DNA of 64,000 nt from an uncultured SAR116 cluster alpha proteobacterium (lineage in GTDB: Bacteria; Pseudomonadota; Alphaproteobacteria; Puniceispirillales; GCA-002684695): the NCBI GenBank assembly GCA_902612965.1, contig CACMFN010000010.1, positions 1 to 64,000 of the forward strand, given 5' to 3'. The notes under the pieces were generated by a model. It was given only the letters and a program-made list of their open reading frames with translations, had not been told where the DNA came from and ran no database searches. This document shows, piece after piece, positions 39,620 through 49,466 of this stretch. How positions within the stretch are numbered: position 1 is the stretch's first letter; each line of letters starts with the position of its first letter. The translations under genes and the position numbers were made by a program.

Positions 39620-42145
39620 ATGAAGTTAGTACTCGTTGAATCACCAGCAAAAGCAAAAACAATTAATAAATACCTAGGACCTGATTTTGATGTTATGGCG
39701 ACAATTGGCCATATAAGGAACTTGCCTAACAAAAATGGTGTAAATCCTGATAATAATTTTCAAATGGAATGGGAACTAATTGATAGAGGTAATAAATTTT
39801 TAAAAGACATAAAAGCATCTCTTAAATCAGCAAATAAATTAATTCTTGCAACAGACCCTGATAGAGAAGGCGAAGCTATATCTTGGCATGTATTAGAGCT
39901 ATTGAATGATAAAAAAATTAAACTTGATATCCCAGTAGAACGAGTTGTTTTTCACGAAATTACAAAAAACTCTGTATTGGAGGCAATAAATAATCCTAGA
40001 ACACTTGATCAAGAATTAATTAATGCAAGTTTAGCCAGAAATGCTTTGGATTACTTAATAGGCTTCAAACTCTCACCTGTATTATGGCAAAAATTACCTG
40101 GGGCCAAGTCCGCAGGAAGAGTTCAATCAGTTGCTCTAAGGTTAATTTGTGAAAGAGAGTTTGAAATTCAATCTTTTGTTCCAGAAGAGTACTGGACTGT
40201 TGAAAGTAACTTAAAAAATGATACTGAAGAGAGTTTGCAATCAAGACTAGTTTCCCTTAAAGGAAAAAAATTAGATAAATTAAGCTTAAAGAGTGAAGCT
40301 GACGCAATTGAAGCAATAAGATGTATTGAAAATTCAGATTTAGTTGTAAAAAATAACGAAGAGAAAAAAGAATTTAGAAATCCAAAGCCGCCCTTTACAA
40401 CGTCTACACTACAACAAGAGGCAAGTAGAAAACTAAACTTTTCAGCATCTAGAACGATGAAAGCAGCTCAAAAACTTTATGAAGGGCTTAATGTGGGTTC
40501 TGAAACGACTGGACTTATAACTTACATGCGCACTGATAGTGTCCAATTATCTAAAGAAAGTGTGAATGAAATTCGAAAAAAGATAGTTTTAGATTATGGA
40601 AATAAATATTGCCCTGAAAAATTAAAAGTTTATAAATCTAAGGTTGCTAATGCCCAAGAAGCACACGAAGCCATAAGACCAACATCAGTAAATAGAAATC
40701 CTAAAGAAATAAAATCTTTCTTAAGTGAAGACTGCTTTAAATTATACGATTTAATCTGGAAAAGAACTGTTTCATCACAGATGTCTTCGGCTATACTAAA
40801 TAAAACTATTATTGATATTGAGAGTGCTAATACTGCTGACATAAAAAATCATGTTGTACTAAGAGCTAATGGTTCAAGGATTCTTTTTGATGGTTTCCTT
40901 AAAATCTACAATGAAGGCGTAGATGAAAAAAATGAAAATGAAATCGAAGATAACTTGTTACCAAAAGTCTCTATTGGAGAGAAACTTGATGTTATTAAGA
41001 ATATAAAGAATCAACATTTCACTCAACCACTGCCGCGATACACTGACGCAAGTCTTATAAAAAAACTTGAAGAATTAGGAATAGGAAGACCGTCAACATA
41101 TGCAAGTATATTAGATAAACTACAAAATAGAGGCTATGTTTTCAAAGAGGGCTCTAGATATTTTGCAGATGACAGAGGGAGAATTGTAACTAGCTTTTTG
41201 GAAAATTATTTTGAGCAATATGTTGAATACTCATTTACTGCTGAACTGGAGAAAAAACTAGATTTAGTTTCTGAAGGAAAATTAGATTGGAGAAAATTGC
41301 TTGAAGAATTTTGGGAAAATTTTAAGATTGCTATTAATAATACAACTGAAATACAGCGAACTGAAGTAATTGAAAAAATAGATTTAGCTCTAGAAAACCA
41401 TTTTTTTAATCAAGATAAAAATGGCACTATAAATAGGGAATGTCCGACATGCTCAAATGGAAAGTTATCTCTTAAGATTGGGAAATTTGGTTCATTTATA
41501 GCTTGCTCCAATTATCCAGATTGCAAATACTCAAGGAAGTTATCCGAACAGAATACAGATGAAAATGAAATAGGATTTGATGGGGAAAAATCTTTTGGTA
41601 TTGATCAAACTACAAATGAAGAGGTTCTTTTAAAAAAAGGGCCGTACGGTATTTATTTACAGCTTGGTAATGATAAAAAACCTAAAAGGACAAGTATTCC
41701 CAAACTTATAAAAGTTGAAGACATTAACTTAGAAACAGCTTTATCACTGTTAAGTTTACCAAGAGATCTAGGTAAACCGCCTGGAGAAGATAAATCAATT
41801 TATGCTGGGATTGGAAGATTTGGTCCCTATTTACGATTTGGCACAACTTATGTTTCTCTTCCACATGATCATACAGTGCTTACAATTGGATTGAACCATG
41901 CCAACGATTTAATGCAGGAAAAATTGAGTAAATCCCCTCCCATCATTAATCTTGGGGAACATCCTGACGGAGGTCCAATTGAAATTAAATCTGGTCGCTT
42001 TGGTTCCTATGCACAATATAAAAAATTGCGCGCTAGCATACCCAAGAAACAGAAGCTAGATGATTTTACACTTGAGATGGGAATTGAGTTAATTAATGAA
42101 AAAGGGAAGGAACCTAAAACCAGAACTTCTCGATCAAAAAAATAG
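39620..42145 (+). CDS. topA: DNA topoisomerase I
   Basis: LVLVESPAKAKTINKYLG, TDPDREGEAISWHV, GLITYMRTDSVQLS, C4 zinc motif CPTCSNGKLSLKIGKFGSFIACSNYPDCKY. Confidence 0.97.
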   Translation: MKLVLVESPAKAKTINKYLGPDFDVMATIGHIRNLPNKNGVNPDNNFQMEWELIDRGNKFLKDIKASLKSANKLILATDPDREGEAISWHVLELLNDKKIKLDIPVERVVFHEITKNSVLEAINNPRTLDQELINASLARNALDYLIGFKLSPVLWQKLPGAKSAGRVQSVALRLICEREFEIQSFVPEEYWTVESNLKNDTEESLQSRLVSLKGKKLDKLSLKSEADAIEAIRCIENSDLVVKNNEEKKEFRNPKPPFTTSTLQQEASRKLNFSASRTMKAAQKLYEGLNVGSETTGLITYMRTDSVQLSKESVNEIRKKIVLDYGNKYCPEKLKVYKSKVANAQEAHEAIRPTSVNRNPKEIKSFLSEDCFKLYDLIWKRTVSSQMSSAILNKTIIDIESANTADIKNHVVLRANGSRILFDGFLKIYNEGVDEKNENEIEDNLLPKVSIGEKLDVIKNIKNQHFTQPLPRYTDASLIKKLEELGIGRPSTYASILDKLQNRGYVFKEGSRYFADDRGRIVTSFLENYFEQYVEYSFTAELEKKLDLVSEGKLDWRKLLEEFWENFKIAINNTTEIQRTEVIEKIDLALENHFFNQDKNGTINRECPTCSNGKLSLKIGKFGSFIACSNYPDCKYSRKLSEQNTDENEIGFDGEKSFGIDQTTNEEVLLKKGPYGIYLQLGNDKKPKRTSIPKLIKVEDINLETALSLLSLPRDLGKPPGEDKSIYAGIGRFGPYLRFGTTYVSLPHDHTVLTIGLNHANDLMQEKLSKSPPIINLGEHPDGGPIEIKSGRFGSYAQYKKLRASIPKKQKLDDFTLEMGIELINEKGKEPKTRTSRSKK

Positions 42146-42164
42146 AAAAACCAATATATTCGAC

Positions 42165-42195
42165 TTGACTATTATTAGAATATATAAGATATAAA
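42165..42195 (+). promoter_or_regulatory. Candidate sigma70-type promoter for rpmG
   Basis: TTGACT (42165-42170) then ATATAA/TATAAA at about 18-19 nt spacing, upstream of ATG 42214. Confidence 0.35.
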
Positions 42196-42213
42196 TTTTA
42201 ACTGGAGTTACTT

Positions 42214-42381
42214 ATGGCAAAACCTGCAACAATACAAATTAAACTTGTTTCTACTGCTGATACAGGTTTTTATTATGTAACAAAAAAAAATCCACGCACA
42301 AAACCAGAAAAATTAGAGTTTAAAAAATACGACCCTAAAGCTCGTAAACATGTGATTTTTAAAGAAGCAAAGATTAAATAA
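42214..42381 (+). CDS. rpmG: 50S ribosomal protein L33 (missing from supplied ORF track)
   Basis: Translated by hand: [55 protein letters not shown]. Confidence 0.96.
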   Translation: MAKPATIQIKLVSTADTGFYYVTKKNPRTKPEKLEFKKYDPKARKHVIFKEAKIK

Positions 42382-42384
42382 ATA

Positions 42385-43299
42385 ATGAAAAATACCAATA
42401 TCAATCTTGGTATTGATTTGGGTGGAACAAAAATTGAAATTGCTGCTTTAGACTTTAGTACAAACAATATTATATACAGGCACAGAATTCCCTCACCTCA
42501 AAATGTTTACAAAGATACACTTCAGGCTATATCTGATCTTGTATTTGAAACTGAGCAAAAACTGGGTTTAGAGTGCCAAGTTGGAATTGGTATTCCGGGT
42601 TCAATATCTTCATTGTCTAACAAAGTGAGAAATGCAAATTCAATTTGGTTAAATGATAAACCATTATTGAATGACTTATCAAAAATTCTAAGGAAAAGTA
42701 TAAAAATTGAAAATGATGCTAATTGCTTTACTATTTCTGAAGCCACAGATGGAGCTGGAGCAAATTACAATTCTGTTTTTGGAGTTATTTTAGGAACCGG
42801 TGTTGGAAGTGGTATTGTCATAAATCAACAAATAGTAAAAGGATCAAATGGTCTTGCTGGCGAATGGGGTCACAATCCCCTACCTTGGAAAACAAAATCA
42901 GAAAAAGGATCAAAAGATTGCTGGTGTGGCAAAACAGATTGTATTGAAAAATATATTTCCGGTCCATCAATTGAAAAAGAGTATTTAAAAATATTTGGTG
43001 AAAAAAAGCCGTTGAAAATTATAGTTGATAAATGCCTTAAAGGGGATGAAAATTGCTCTTTGTTAATGGATCAATTTATAAGTAGAGTTGCAAGATGTTT
43101 TGCATCAGTTATCAATTTTCTTGATCCTGATGTAATTGTAATCGGTGGAGGTTTATCAAATATAGAAAGAATTTATACTGATGTACCAAAAATTTGGAGC
43201 AAATGGATTTTTTCTGGAAAAGCAGAAACAAAAATTTTAAAAGCTATACACGGTGACTCAAGTGGTGTACGTGGAGCAGCTTGGCTCAATAAAAATTAA
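42385..43299 (+). CDS. ROK family sugar kinase
   Basis: GIDLGGTKIEIAALD, GVILGTGVGSGIVINQQIVKGSNGLAGEWGHNPL, CWCGKTDCIEKYISGP. Confidence 0.9.
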   Translation: MKNTNINLGIDLGGTKIEIAALDFSTNNIIYRHRIPSPQNVYKDTLQAISDLVFETEQKLGLECQVGIGIPGSISSLSNKVRNANSIWLNDKPLLNDLSKILRKSIKIENDANCFTISEATDGAGANYNSVFGVILGTGVGSGIVINQQIVKGSNGLAGEWGHNPLPWKTKSEKGSKDCWCGKTDCIEKYISGPSIEKEYLKIFGEKKPLKIIVDKCLKGDENCSLLMDQFISRVARCFASVINFLDPDVIVIGGGLSNIERIYTDVPKIWSKWIFSGKAETKILKAIHGDSSGVRGAAWLNKN

Positions 43300-44078
43300 C
43301 ATGTATTTTTATTTACAGATGAAATCTTTTTCAAACTTGAAATAATTGAAAAGTCCCCGTAATCTATAATATACTCTAATATAACACCATTTTCTTGTAA
43401 TTTAGCTGATACTGTATATTCAGGTCGATCAAATTCTAGTTTTGGTTTGTAATAAGCTAAATATACTGGCCAATAATAGTCTTGAATAAGAATACTATTG
43501 AAATCACTATTTTTTTTAGGCGTTAAAGGGCCAATAATAGCTGAAACCACGTTATAAGTGTCTTGTAACTCAGATCCTAAAAATATATTTGAATTATAAA
43601 CTTTCTTATTTTGTTTAGCAGCAGTGATTATATTTTTTAGTTGCATAATAGGAAATTCAATTTTTTCATCTAGTATAATTTGATACTCTTTATCGGAAAT
43701 ATAAACAGCAATATTGTCTTGAATATTTTTAGAGATGTTTGCAAAACCAAAAAAATTATTTGTATTTTGATCATTAATCTTTTCTGTTAGATCAAATTGA
43801 TATGATTTACCCGAAAAAGTTTCAAATGTTGCCCACTTTGAAATTAGTTTACTTTCAACATTATCTTGTAATTGAAAATTCACCATAAGGTCTTCCTCAG
43901 AATCCCAACCACTACATTCTTCTTTTAAAGTATAAATTGATTTACCTTCAATACCGAAAATTCCAGAACTTTGTGTACTTTCATATAATGAGAGTATATA
44001 TTCAGCCTTGTGGGCTTCTATAGCTAGACAGTTTAGAGAAAAAGAAAATAAAAATAGTAAAAAAAACCTAATCATCAC
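43296..44078 (-). CDS. EipB/DUF1849-type periplasmic envelope protein
   Basis: Signal peptide; AEYILSL...KEECSGWDSEEDL and C-terminal Cys, matching the conserved Cys pair layout of the DUF1849/EipB family. Confidence 0.7.
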   Translation of the reverse strand: MMIRFFLLFLFSFSLNCLAIEAHKAEYILSLYESTQSSGIFGIEGKSIYTLKEECSGWDSEEDLMVNFQLQDNVESKLISKWATFETFSGKSYQFDLTEKINDQNTNNFFGFANISKNIQDNIAVYISDKEYQIILDEKIEFPIMQLKNIITAAKQNKKVYNSNIFLGSELQDTYNVVSAIIGPLTPKKNSDFNSILIQDYYWPVYLAYYKPKLEFDRPEYTVSAKLQENGVILEYIIDYGDFSIISSLKKISSVNKNTC

Positions 44079-44111
44079 TTTTAAAAAAATTACTCACTTT
44101 ATTATAAGTTA

Positions 44112-45263
44112 ATGGAAAAAGTTATTATTTCAAATAATGAATTAATTAATAATTTAAGGCTAATCGAACATGAAGATTATATTGCAATAGACACAGAGTT
44201 TATTCGCGACACTACATATTTTTCCAAACTTTGCTTGATACAAGTTGCCTCCAAAAAACACAATTTTATTATTGACCCGTTAGCTGCAGGTCTTGATATA
44301 TCATTATTTTGGAATGTCTTGAAAAATAATTCAATCCTTAAAATATTTCATTCTGGTAGACAGGATTTAGAAATATTTTACAATATTTTCGGTAAATTAC
44401 CGTCTCCTATTTATGATACACAAATAGCTGCAATGGTATGTGGTTATGGGGACCAGATAAGTTATGAACATTTAGTTTTTGATTTATTAGGTATAAAGAT
44501 AGACAAGTCTTCACGAGTATCCAATTGGTCGTACAGACCATTATCAAATAAGCAAATTTCTTATGCATTATCAGATGTAACGCATTTAGTTAATTTATAC
44601 GAAATTCTTGAAAAAAAAATATCAGCAAACAACAGAGAAAATTGGATTGAAGAAGACATTACTAATCTTTCTAATATTGCAAATTACAAACTTAAACCAG
44701 ATGAAGCTTGGAAAAAAATAAAATTTAAGTCATTCAAAGGTGAAAGTATGAATAGATTAAAACTTTTAGCTGAGTGGAGAGAGAACCTATCAATCAATAG
44801 AAACGTGACAAAAAATAAAATTGCCAGGGATGAAGTGCTGATAGAAATTGCTTCACATGATCCAAAAAATATAAATGATTTTAAAAGAATTAGAGGTTTA
44901 AAATTAGATAACAATAAAAAGACTATAGATGAAATTTTACTGATTTTAGAAAAAGCCCGAGAAATTCCAAAAGAATTATGGCCAGTAAAAAACATACCAA
45001 AGAAAAATAAAATAAATCAACCAGCTGTTTTGGAATTATTAAAAGTTTTATTAAAGCATGTATCAGAAGAAAATAAAGTAGCTCCCAAACTTATTGCAAA
45101 ACAAATAGATCTTGAGAATATAGCATCAGGACAAAAGAATGATTTAAAATTATTCCAGGGATGGAGGTATGAAATTTTTGGAGGACTTGTAGAGAATTTG
45201 ATTGAAGGCAAAATAGCAATAAAAATCCAAAATGGAAAATTATTAATTATAAAAAATATTTAA
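44112..45263 (+). CDS. rnd: Ribonuclease D
   Basis: YIAIDTEFIRDTTYFSKLCLIQVAS (DEDD), ILKIFHSGRQDLEIF, HRDC-like C-terminal region. Confidence 0.93.
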   Translation: MEKVIISNNELINNLRLIEHEDYIAIDTEFIRDTTYFSKLCLIQVASKKHNFIIDPLAAGLDISLFWNVLKNNSILKIFHSGRQDLEIFYNIFGKLPSPIYDTQIAAMVCGYGDQISYEHLVFDLLGIKIDKSSRVSNWSYRPLSNKQISYALSDVTHLVNLYEILEKKISANNRENWIEEDITNLSNIANYKLKPDEAWKKIKFKSFKGESMNRLKLLAEWRENLSINRNVTKNKIARDEVLIEIASHDPKNINDFKRIRGLKLDNNKKTIDEILLILEKAREIPKELWPVKNIPKKNKINQPAVLELLKVLLKHVSEENKVAPKLIAKQIDLENIASGQKNDLKLFQGWRYEIFGGLVENLIEGKIAIKIQNGKLLIIKNI

Positions 45264-45272
45264 TCTTGTAAT

Positions 45273-45938
45273 TTAGAGGTGCTTTATTGCCTCTTTAATT
45301 ATATTTTTTGATATAGCTTTTTTATTCTGCAAAGCTAAATGATCCACCCTGTTTACTATTTTAATTATCGATGAGTATGATCTTTCAATTCTTTTGGAGA
45401 TATATTCAATCTGTTCACTATCTAGAGACAATTGCCTGTCTGCAAATTGCTTCATAAGTATTTTTTTTATTAAAAAATCATCAGGTAATTTAATTTCTAT
45501 ATTTGTAAAAGAAGTAAATCTAGAAATTAAATCCTTAGTTTTCCATTTAAGTTTTAAAGGATCCGAATTACAGGTTATCAACAAGGATAAACGTGAAGAT
45601 TTAATTTCATTTATAAATTCAAATAATAAATTTTCTGGCCAATTGTTATTTGGTGAAACATCCTCAAAAATCAAGTTTCTATCGAGGCCACTTAAATAAT
45701 CAAAACTCAAATCACTTATACCATTGAAAAAAATAGCATTTGATTTTTCCATCCATACTTTTGAAATATGGGTTTTACCAGAACCTGTAGGGCCATATAT
45801 ACAAAAAATATTATTATTTATTGAAGTTTTTGGCCATCCATAGATAAAATTTATAGCAACTTCATTACATGTACTTTTGTACAAGTTTTTGACACTATGA
45901 TCATCTTTATATCCAAAATTTAATGTTTTCTGTTTCAA
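45273..45938 (-). CDS. DnaA-like AAA+ protein (Hda/HdaA-type)
   Basis: FCIYGPTGSGKTHISKVWMEKSNAIFF, RNLIFEDVSPNN; lacks a DnaA C-terminal DNA-binding domain. Confidence 0.82.
   Translation of the reverse strand: MKQKTLNFGYKDDHSVKNLYKSTCNEVAINFIYGWPKTSINNNIFCIYGPTGSGKTHISKVWMEKSNAIFFNGISDLSFDYLSGLDRNLIFEDVSPNNNWPENLLFEFINEIKSSRLSLLITCNSDPLKLKWKTKDLISRFTSFTNIEIKLPDDFLIKKILMKQFADRQLSLDSEQIEYISKRIERSYSSIIKIVNRVDHLALQNKKAISKNIIKEAIKHL
45275..45294 (+). terminator. Weak terminator-like hairpin after rnd
   Basis: AGAGGT / 8-nt loop / GCCTCT followed by a T-rich stretch; overlaps the 3' end of the convergent gene. Confidence 0.35.
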
Positions 45939-45950
45939 ATTAATTAGTTT

Positions 45951-47111
45951 TTATAATTTATCAGAATTTAATATCAGTTTTTCTTTTGGGCCAGAAAAAG
46001 GTAGTTTATTTTCAAAAACTATTGAAATGAACCTATTCAATCCACCTTCAACTGTGACTGTAACAAATGCACCCCCATTAGTAAGTTTTTGCGTAGTAAT
46101 CTTCTTAATTCCTGGCAAAGAATTTAATTTATTTAAAGCTTTGACCCAGTTTTTAATTTTATCAACAGAAATAAATATTTGAACATCATCAGTATTATTA
46201 CCCATTAGAACATTTGCTTTTTTCCAATTTTCTTCTAGGTAGTAAATCACTTCATCTAGTAATAAACTTATTTGATCTGCTAAATTTTCAATATTTATAA
46301 AAATGTATTTTTTAAAAAAAGAATTTAATTTTACACCATTCTTGTTATGGATAAATGCCATAACTGAAATTTTATGAGGGTTTTTTATTTCATTATTAGA
46401 TTTCACCCAGTTTTTATAGTTCTCATTATCAAAATTTGTAATTTTTTCCAATTCAAAAATAATATTTAATGCTCTTGAGGCACCAGATCTTTCAATTACT
46501 CTAGAAATAGATTTTTGATCAGCATTATATGCTAGATTTGCATCAATGCTTCTTAAAACACCAATTTTATCTTTTGGATAAATCAAATTAGTTAAACCAT
46601 CATGTGATTTAATTTTTTCTTCTACTATTTTTTTAAGTGGGTTAGGATCTTTCCATAGCCTTAAACCAAATTCATTTTTCCACACTGGCAAAACAATAAT
46701 CTCACTAGAATATAACTCTGACCATGCAAATGAGTTTTCTTGAAAGAAATCAGTAATCTTATCTTTACGAAAACAAAAATCAAAATTACCAATATATCTA
46801 TTTGATAAAGTTTTTTCATACTTTATTAATTTGAAGTCAATCATACTATTAATTTCTTGATAAGAAATTTGATTTAAAATTTGAGAAATGTTTACAGATG
46901 AATTCAGAACGATTTTTTTTATTAATTTTTCAAAAGCTATTTTAGAGACTTTTTTTTCCGCATTTTGTTTTGCTAATGATGGATCATTATTTATTTCTCG
47001 TATTTCTAAATTTTTAATTAACCAAATATCATCACATTCTTTTGCATGAATATTTGCAATAAATAAAAAAAATACTATAACAAATTTATTTGTGATAAAA
47101 AAAAGTTTCAC
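45951..47111 (-). CDS. DUF2066 family protein
   Basis: Signal peptide; upstream neighbour of hda and divergent to purM, the common alphaproteobacterial arrangement; AFEKLIKKI pattern. Confidence 0.65.
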   Translation of the reverse strand: MKLFFITNKFVIVFFLFIANIHAKECDDIWLIKNLEIREINNDPSLAKQNAEKKVSKIAFEKLIKKIVLNSSVNISQILNQISYQEINSMIDFKLIKYEKTLSNRYIGNFDFCFRKDKITDFFQENSFAWSELYSSEIIVLPVWKNEFGLRLWKDPNPLKKIVEEKIKSHDGLTNLIYPKDKIGVLRSIDANLAYNADQKSISRVIERSGASRALNIIFELEKITNFDNENYKNWVKSNNEIKNPHKISVMAFIHNKNGVKLNSFFKKYIFINIENLADQISLLLDEVIYYLEENWKKANVLMGNNTDDVQIFISVDKIKNWVKALNKLNSLPGIKKITTQKLTNGGAFVTVTVEGGLNRFISIVFENKLPFSGPKEKLILNSDKL

Positions 47112-47149
47112 TACTAAAAAGCCAAGAGTATTATTTCAGTGCATATGAA

Positions 47150-48232
47150 ATGTCTACTATAAAAAGTAAAAAAACAAAAACATATATTGATGCAGGAGTA
47201 AATATCGATATAGGTGATAAATTCGTAGATGAGATTAAACCTTTAGCCAGGAAAACGAATACGTCTGGTGCAAAAGCATCACTTGGGGGTTTTGGTGGTA
47301 TTTTTGATTTGTCAAAATTATCATTAAAAGAACCGCTTTTAATTTCTTCCACTGATGGAGTTGGGACTAAGCTAGAAATTGCAATTAAAATGCAAAAACA
47401 CAATACAATAGGCATTGATTTAGTAGCAATGTGTGTGAATGACATTCTTGCTGAAGGCGCTCAGCCTCTTTTTTTTCTAGATTATTACGCTACTGGAAAA
47501 TTAAATTTAAAAATATCAACAGAAATTTTAAAAGGAATCGTACAAGGCTGTATACAGGCAGAGATATCATTAATAGGTGGAGAAACTGCTGAAATGCCAG
47601 GAATTTATCAACAAAATATTTATGATCTTGCTGGCTTTTGTGTAGGTGCAATTGAAAAGAAAAAATATTATAACAGGGAATTCATAAAAAAAGGTGATAT
47701 TGCAATAGCTTTATCTTCAAGTGGAATTCATTCAAATGGATTTTCCATGGTAAGGTCAATTTTGAAAGATAATAATATCAGTCTTTATGATGCTGATCCT
47801 TTTGAAAAATCCAAAACTATTGGTGAGACACTTTTAGAACCTACCAAAATTTATACAAAGTTTCTAAACAAGCTTAATGCACTTAATTTAATTAAAAGAT
47901 CTGTCAATATTACAGGAGGTGGATTAATCAAAAATCCCCCAAGAGTTTTTGATGATAACCTTACACTAAAAATTAATGTTAATAATTGGCACTTACCAAA
48001 AGAGTTTAAATGGTTAAAGAAAATGGGTAATTTGAGCACCTTTGAAATGCTAAAAGTATTCAATTGTGGAATTGGAATGATTGTATTAGTAGAAAAAGAT
48101 TATGTAGATGAAATAATTCAATACGCAAATAATGGTAATGAAAATTGCTTTGTAATTGGTGAGATGATTGAGAAATGTGAAAGTTCAGTATTTTTTGAAG
48201 GAAACCTTAAAAAATGGTCAACAATGGAATAG
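47150..48232 (+). CDS. purM: Phosphoribosylformylglycinamidine cyclo-ligase
   Basis: YIDAGVNIDIGDKFVDEIKPLARKT, LISSTDGVGTKLEIAIKM, GGETAEMPGIYQ. Confidence 0.95.
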   Translation: MSTIKSKKTKTYIDAGVNIDIGDKFVDEIKPLARKTNTSGAKASLGGFGGIFDLSKLSLKEPLLISSTDGVGTKLEIAIKMQKHNTIGIDLVAMCVNDILAEGAQPLFFLDYYATGKLNLKISTEILKGIVQGCIQAEISLIGGETAEMPGIYQQNIYDLAGFCVGAIEKKKYYNREFIKKGDIAIALSSSGIHSNGFSMVRSILKDNNISLYDADPFEKSKTIGETLLEPTKIYTKFLNKLNALNLIKRSVNITGGGLIKNPPRVFDDNLTLKINVNNWHLPKEFKWLKKMGNLSTFEMLKVFNCGIGMIVLVEKDYVDEIIQYANNGNENCFVIGEMIEKCESSVFFEGNLKKWSTME

Positions 48233-48825
48233 TAATTTTTATTTCAGGAAGAGGATCAAATTTAAATGCAATCATTAATGCTGTTAATGATGGTGTTATA
48301 AAATATCCAATTGCTGCAGTTGTTTCAGACAGATACTGTGAAGGAGTAGAAATTTCAAGAAGATATAAATTGAATACTTTAATAATTGATCACAAAAAAT
48401 TTAAATCAAAACTAAGTTTTGAAAAGGAATTAATAAAAAAAATTAAACCGTTAAATCCTAATCTAATTGTTTTAGCGGGCTTTATGCAAATACTCTCAAT
48501 TTCATTTATCAGAGAATTTAAATCAAAAATTATCAATATTCATCCTAGTTTATTGCCTTCTTTCAAAGGCCTCAATACACATGCTCAAGCAAAGGAAGCA
48601 GGTGTTTTGATACATGGTTGCACTATCCACTTTGTCAATGAAGAGATAGATGGTGGCAAAATTATTGCTCAAGGAGCAACATCAATTTCTAAAAAATTTT
48701 CTGAGAGTGAAATTGAAAAAAAAATTTTAAATATTGAACATTTACTTTACCCAAAAGTAATTGCAAAATTGCTAGATAAAGAAATAAATATTAATGAACA
48801 TAATATAATTTTATGTTATGATTAA
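48214..48825 (+). CDS. purN: Phosphoribosylglycinamide formyltransferase
   Basis: VIFISGRGSNLNAIINAV, NIHPSLLPSFKGLNTHAQAKEAGV; overlaps purM. Confidence 0.95.
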   Translation: MVNNGIVIFISGRGSNLNAIINAVNDGVIKYPIAAVVSDRYCEGVEISRRYKLNTLIIDHKKFKSKLSFEKELIKKIKPLNPNLIVLAGFMQILSISFIREFKSKIINIHPSLLPSFKGLNTHAQAKEAGVLIHGCTIHFVNEEIDGGKIIAQGATSISKKFSESEIEKKILNIEHLLYPKVIAKLLDKEININEHNIILCYD

Positions 48826-48841
48826 AAAAAATGAGGTTTAA

Positions 48842-48973
48842 ATGAATATAAAGTCTTATAATAAACAAGAGAAAAACCACTATAAAATATATTTAGGATT
48901 TATAAAATTTGCCCAAATCTCAGCAGCTTCTATAACTGTGATTTTAATTTTGATGGCAATATTTCTTTTGTAA
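48842..48973 (+). CDS. Small aa3-type cytochrome c oxidase subunit IV-like protein (missing from ORF track)
   Basis: Translated by hand: MNIKSYNKQEKNHYKIYLGFIKFAQISAASITVILILMAIFLL, 43 aa, soluble N-terminus then one TM helix. Confidence 0.55.
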   Translation: MNIKSYNKQEKNHYKIYLGFIKFAQISAASITVILILMAIFLL

Positions 48974-48974
48974 T

Positions 48975-49397
48975 TTAATTAACTAATTCAATTTGCGAAA
49001 AGAAAAAAGAAATTTCAATTTTAGCATTCTCTAATGAATCTGAACCATGAACAGAATTTGCTTCTAAACTTACTGCAAATTCTTTTCTTATTGTTCCATC
49101 CTCTGCTTCATCAGGATTAGTAGCACCCATTACTTCTCTGTTTTTAGACACAGCATTTTCACCTTCTAAAACTTGAACAACTACTGGCCCAGAAATCATA
49201 AATTTTACTAAATCATTATAAAATGGCCTCTCTTGATGAACTATATAGAAATCTTCAGCTTGGGTTTTTGATAAAAGAATTCTTTTTTGAGCAATAATTT
49301 TTAATCCTGAGTCTTCTAATTTTGAATTAATTTTTCCAGTAAGGTTACGTTTGGTTGCATCAGGTTTTATTATGGATAGTGTTTGTTCAATACTCAT
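48975..49397 (-). CDS. ndk: Nucleoside diphosphate kinase
   Basis: [59 protein letters not shown]. Confidence 0.97.
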   Translation of the reverse strand: MSIEQTLSIIKPDATKRNLTGKINSKLEDSGLKIIAQKRILLSKTQAEDFYIVHQERPFYNDLVKFMISGPVVVQVLEGENAVSKNREVMGATNPDEAEDGTIRKEFAVSLEANSVHGSDSLENAKIEISFFFSQIELVN

Positions 49398-49466
49398 ATT
49401 AAGGTCCTTTAGATATATTAAATGATAATTTTAGAATTACAAATGTTCTATTAAAGAATAATTAAA

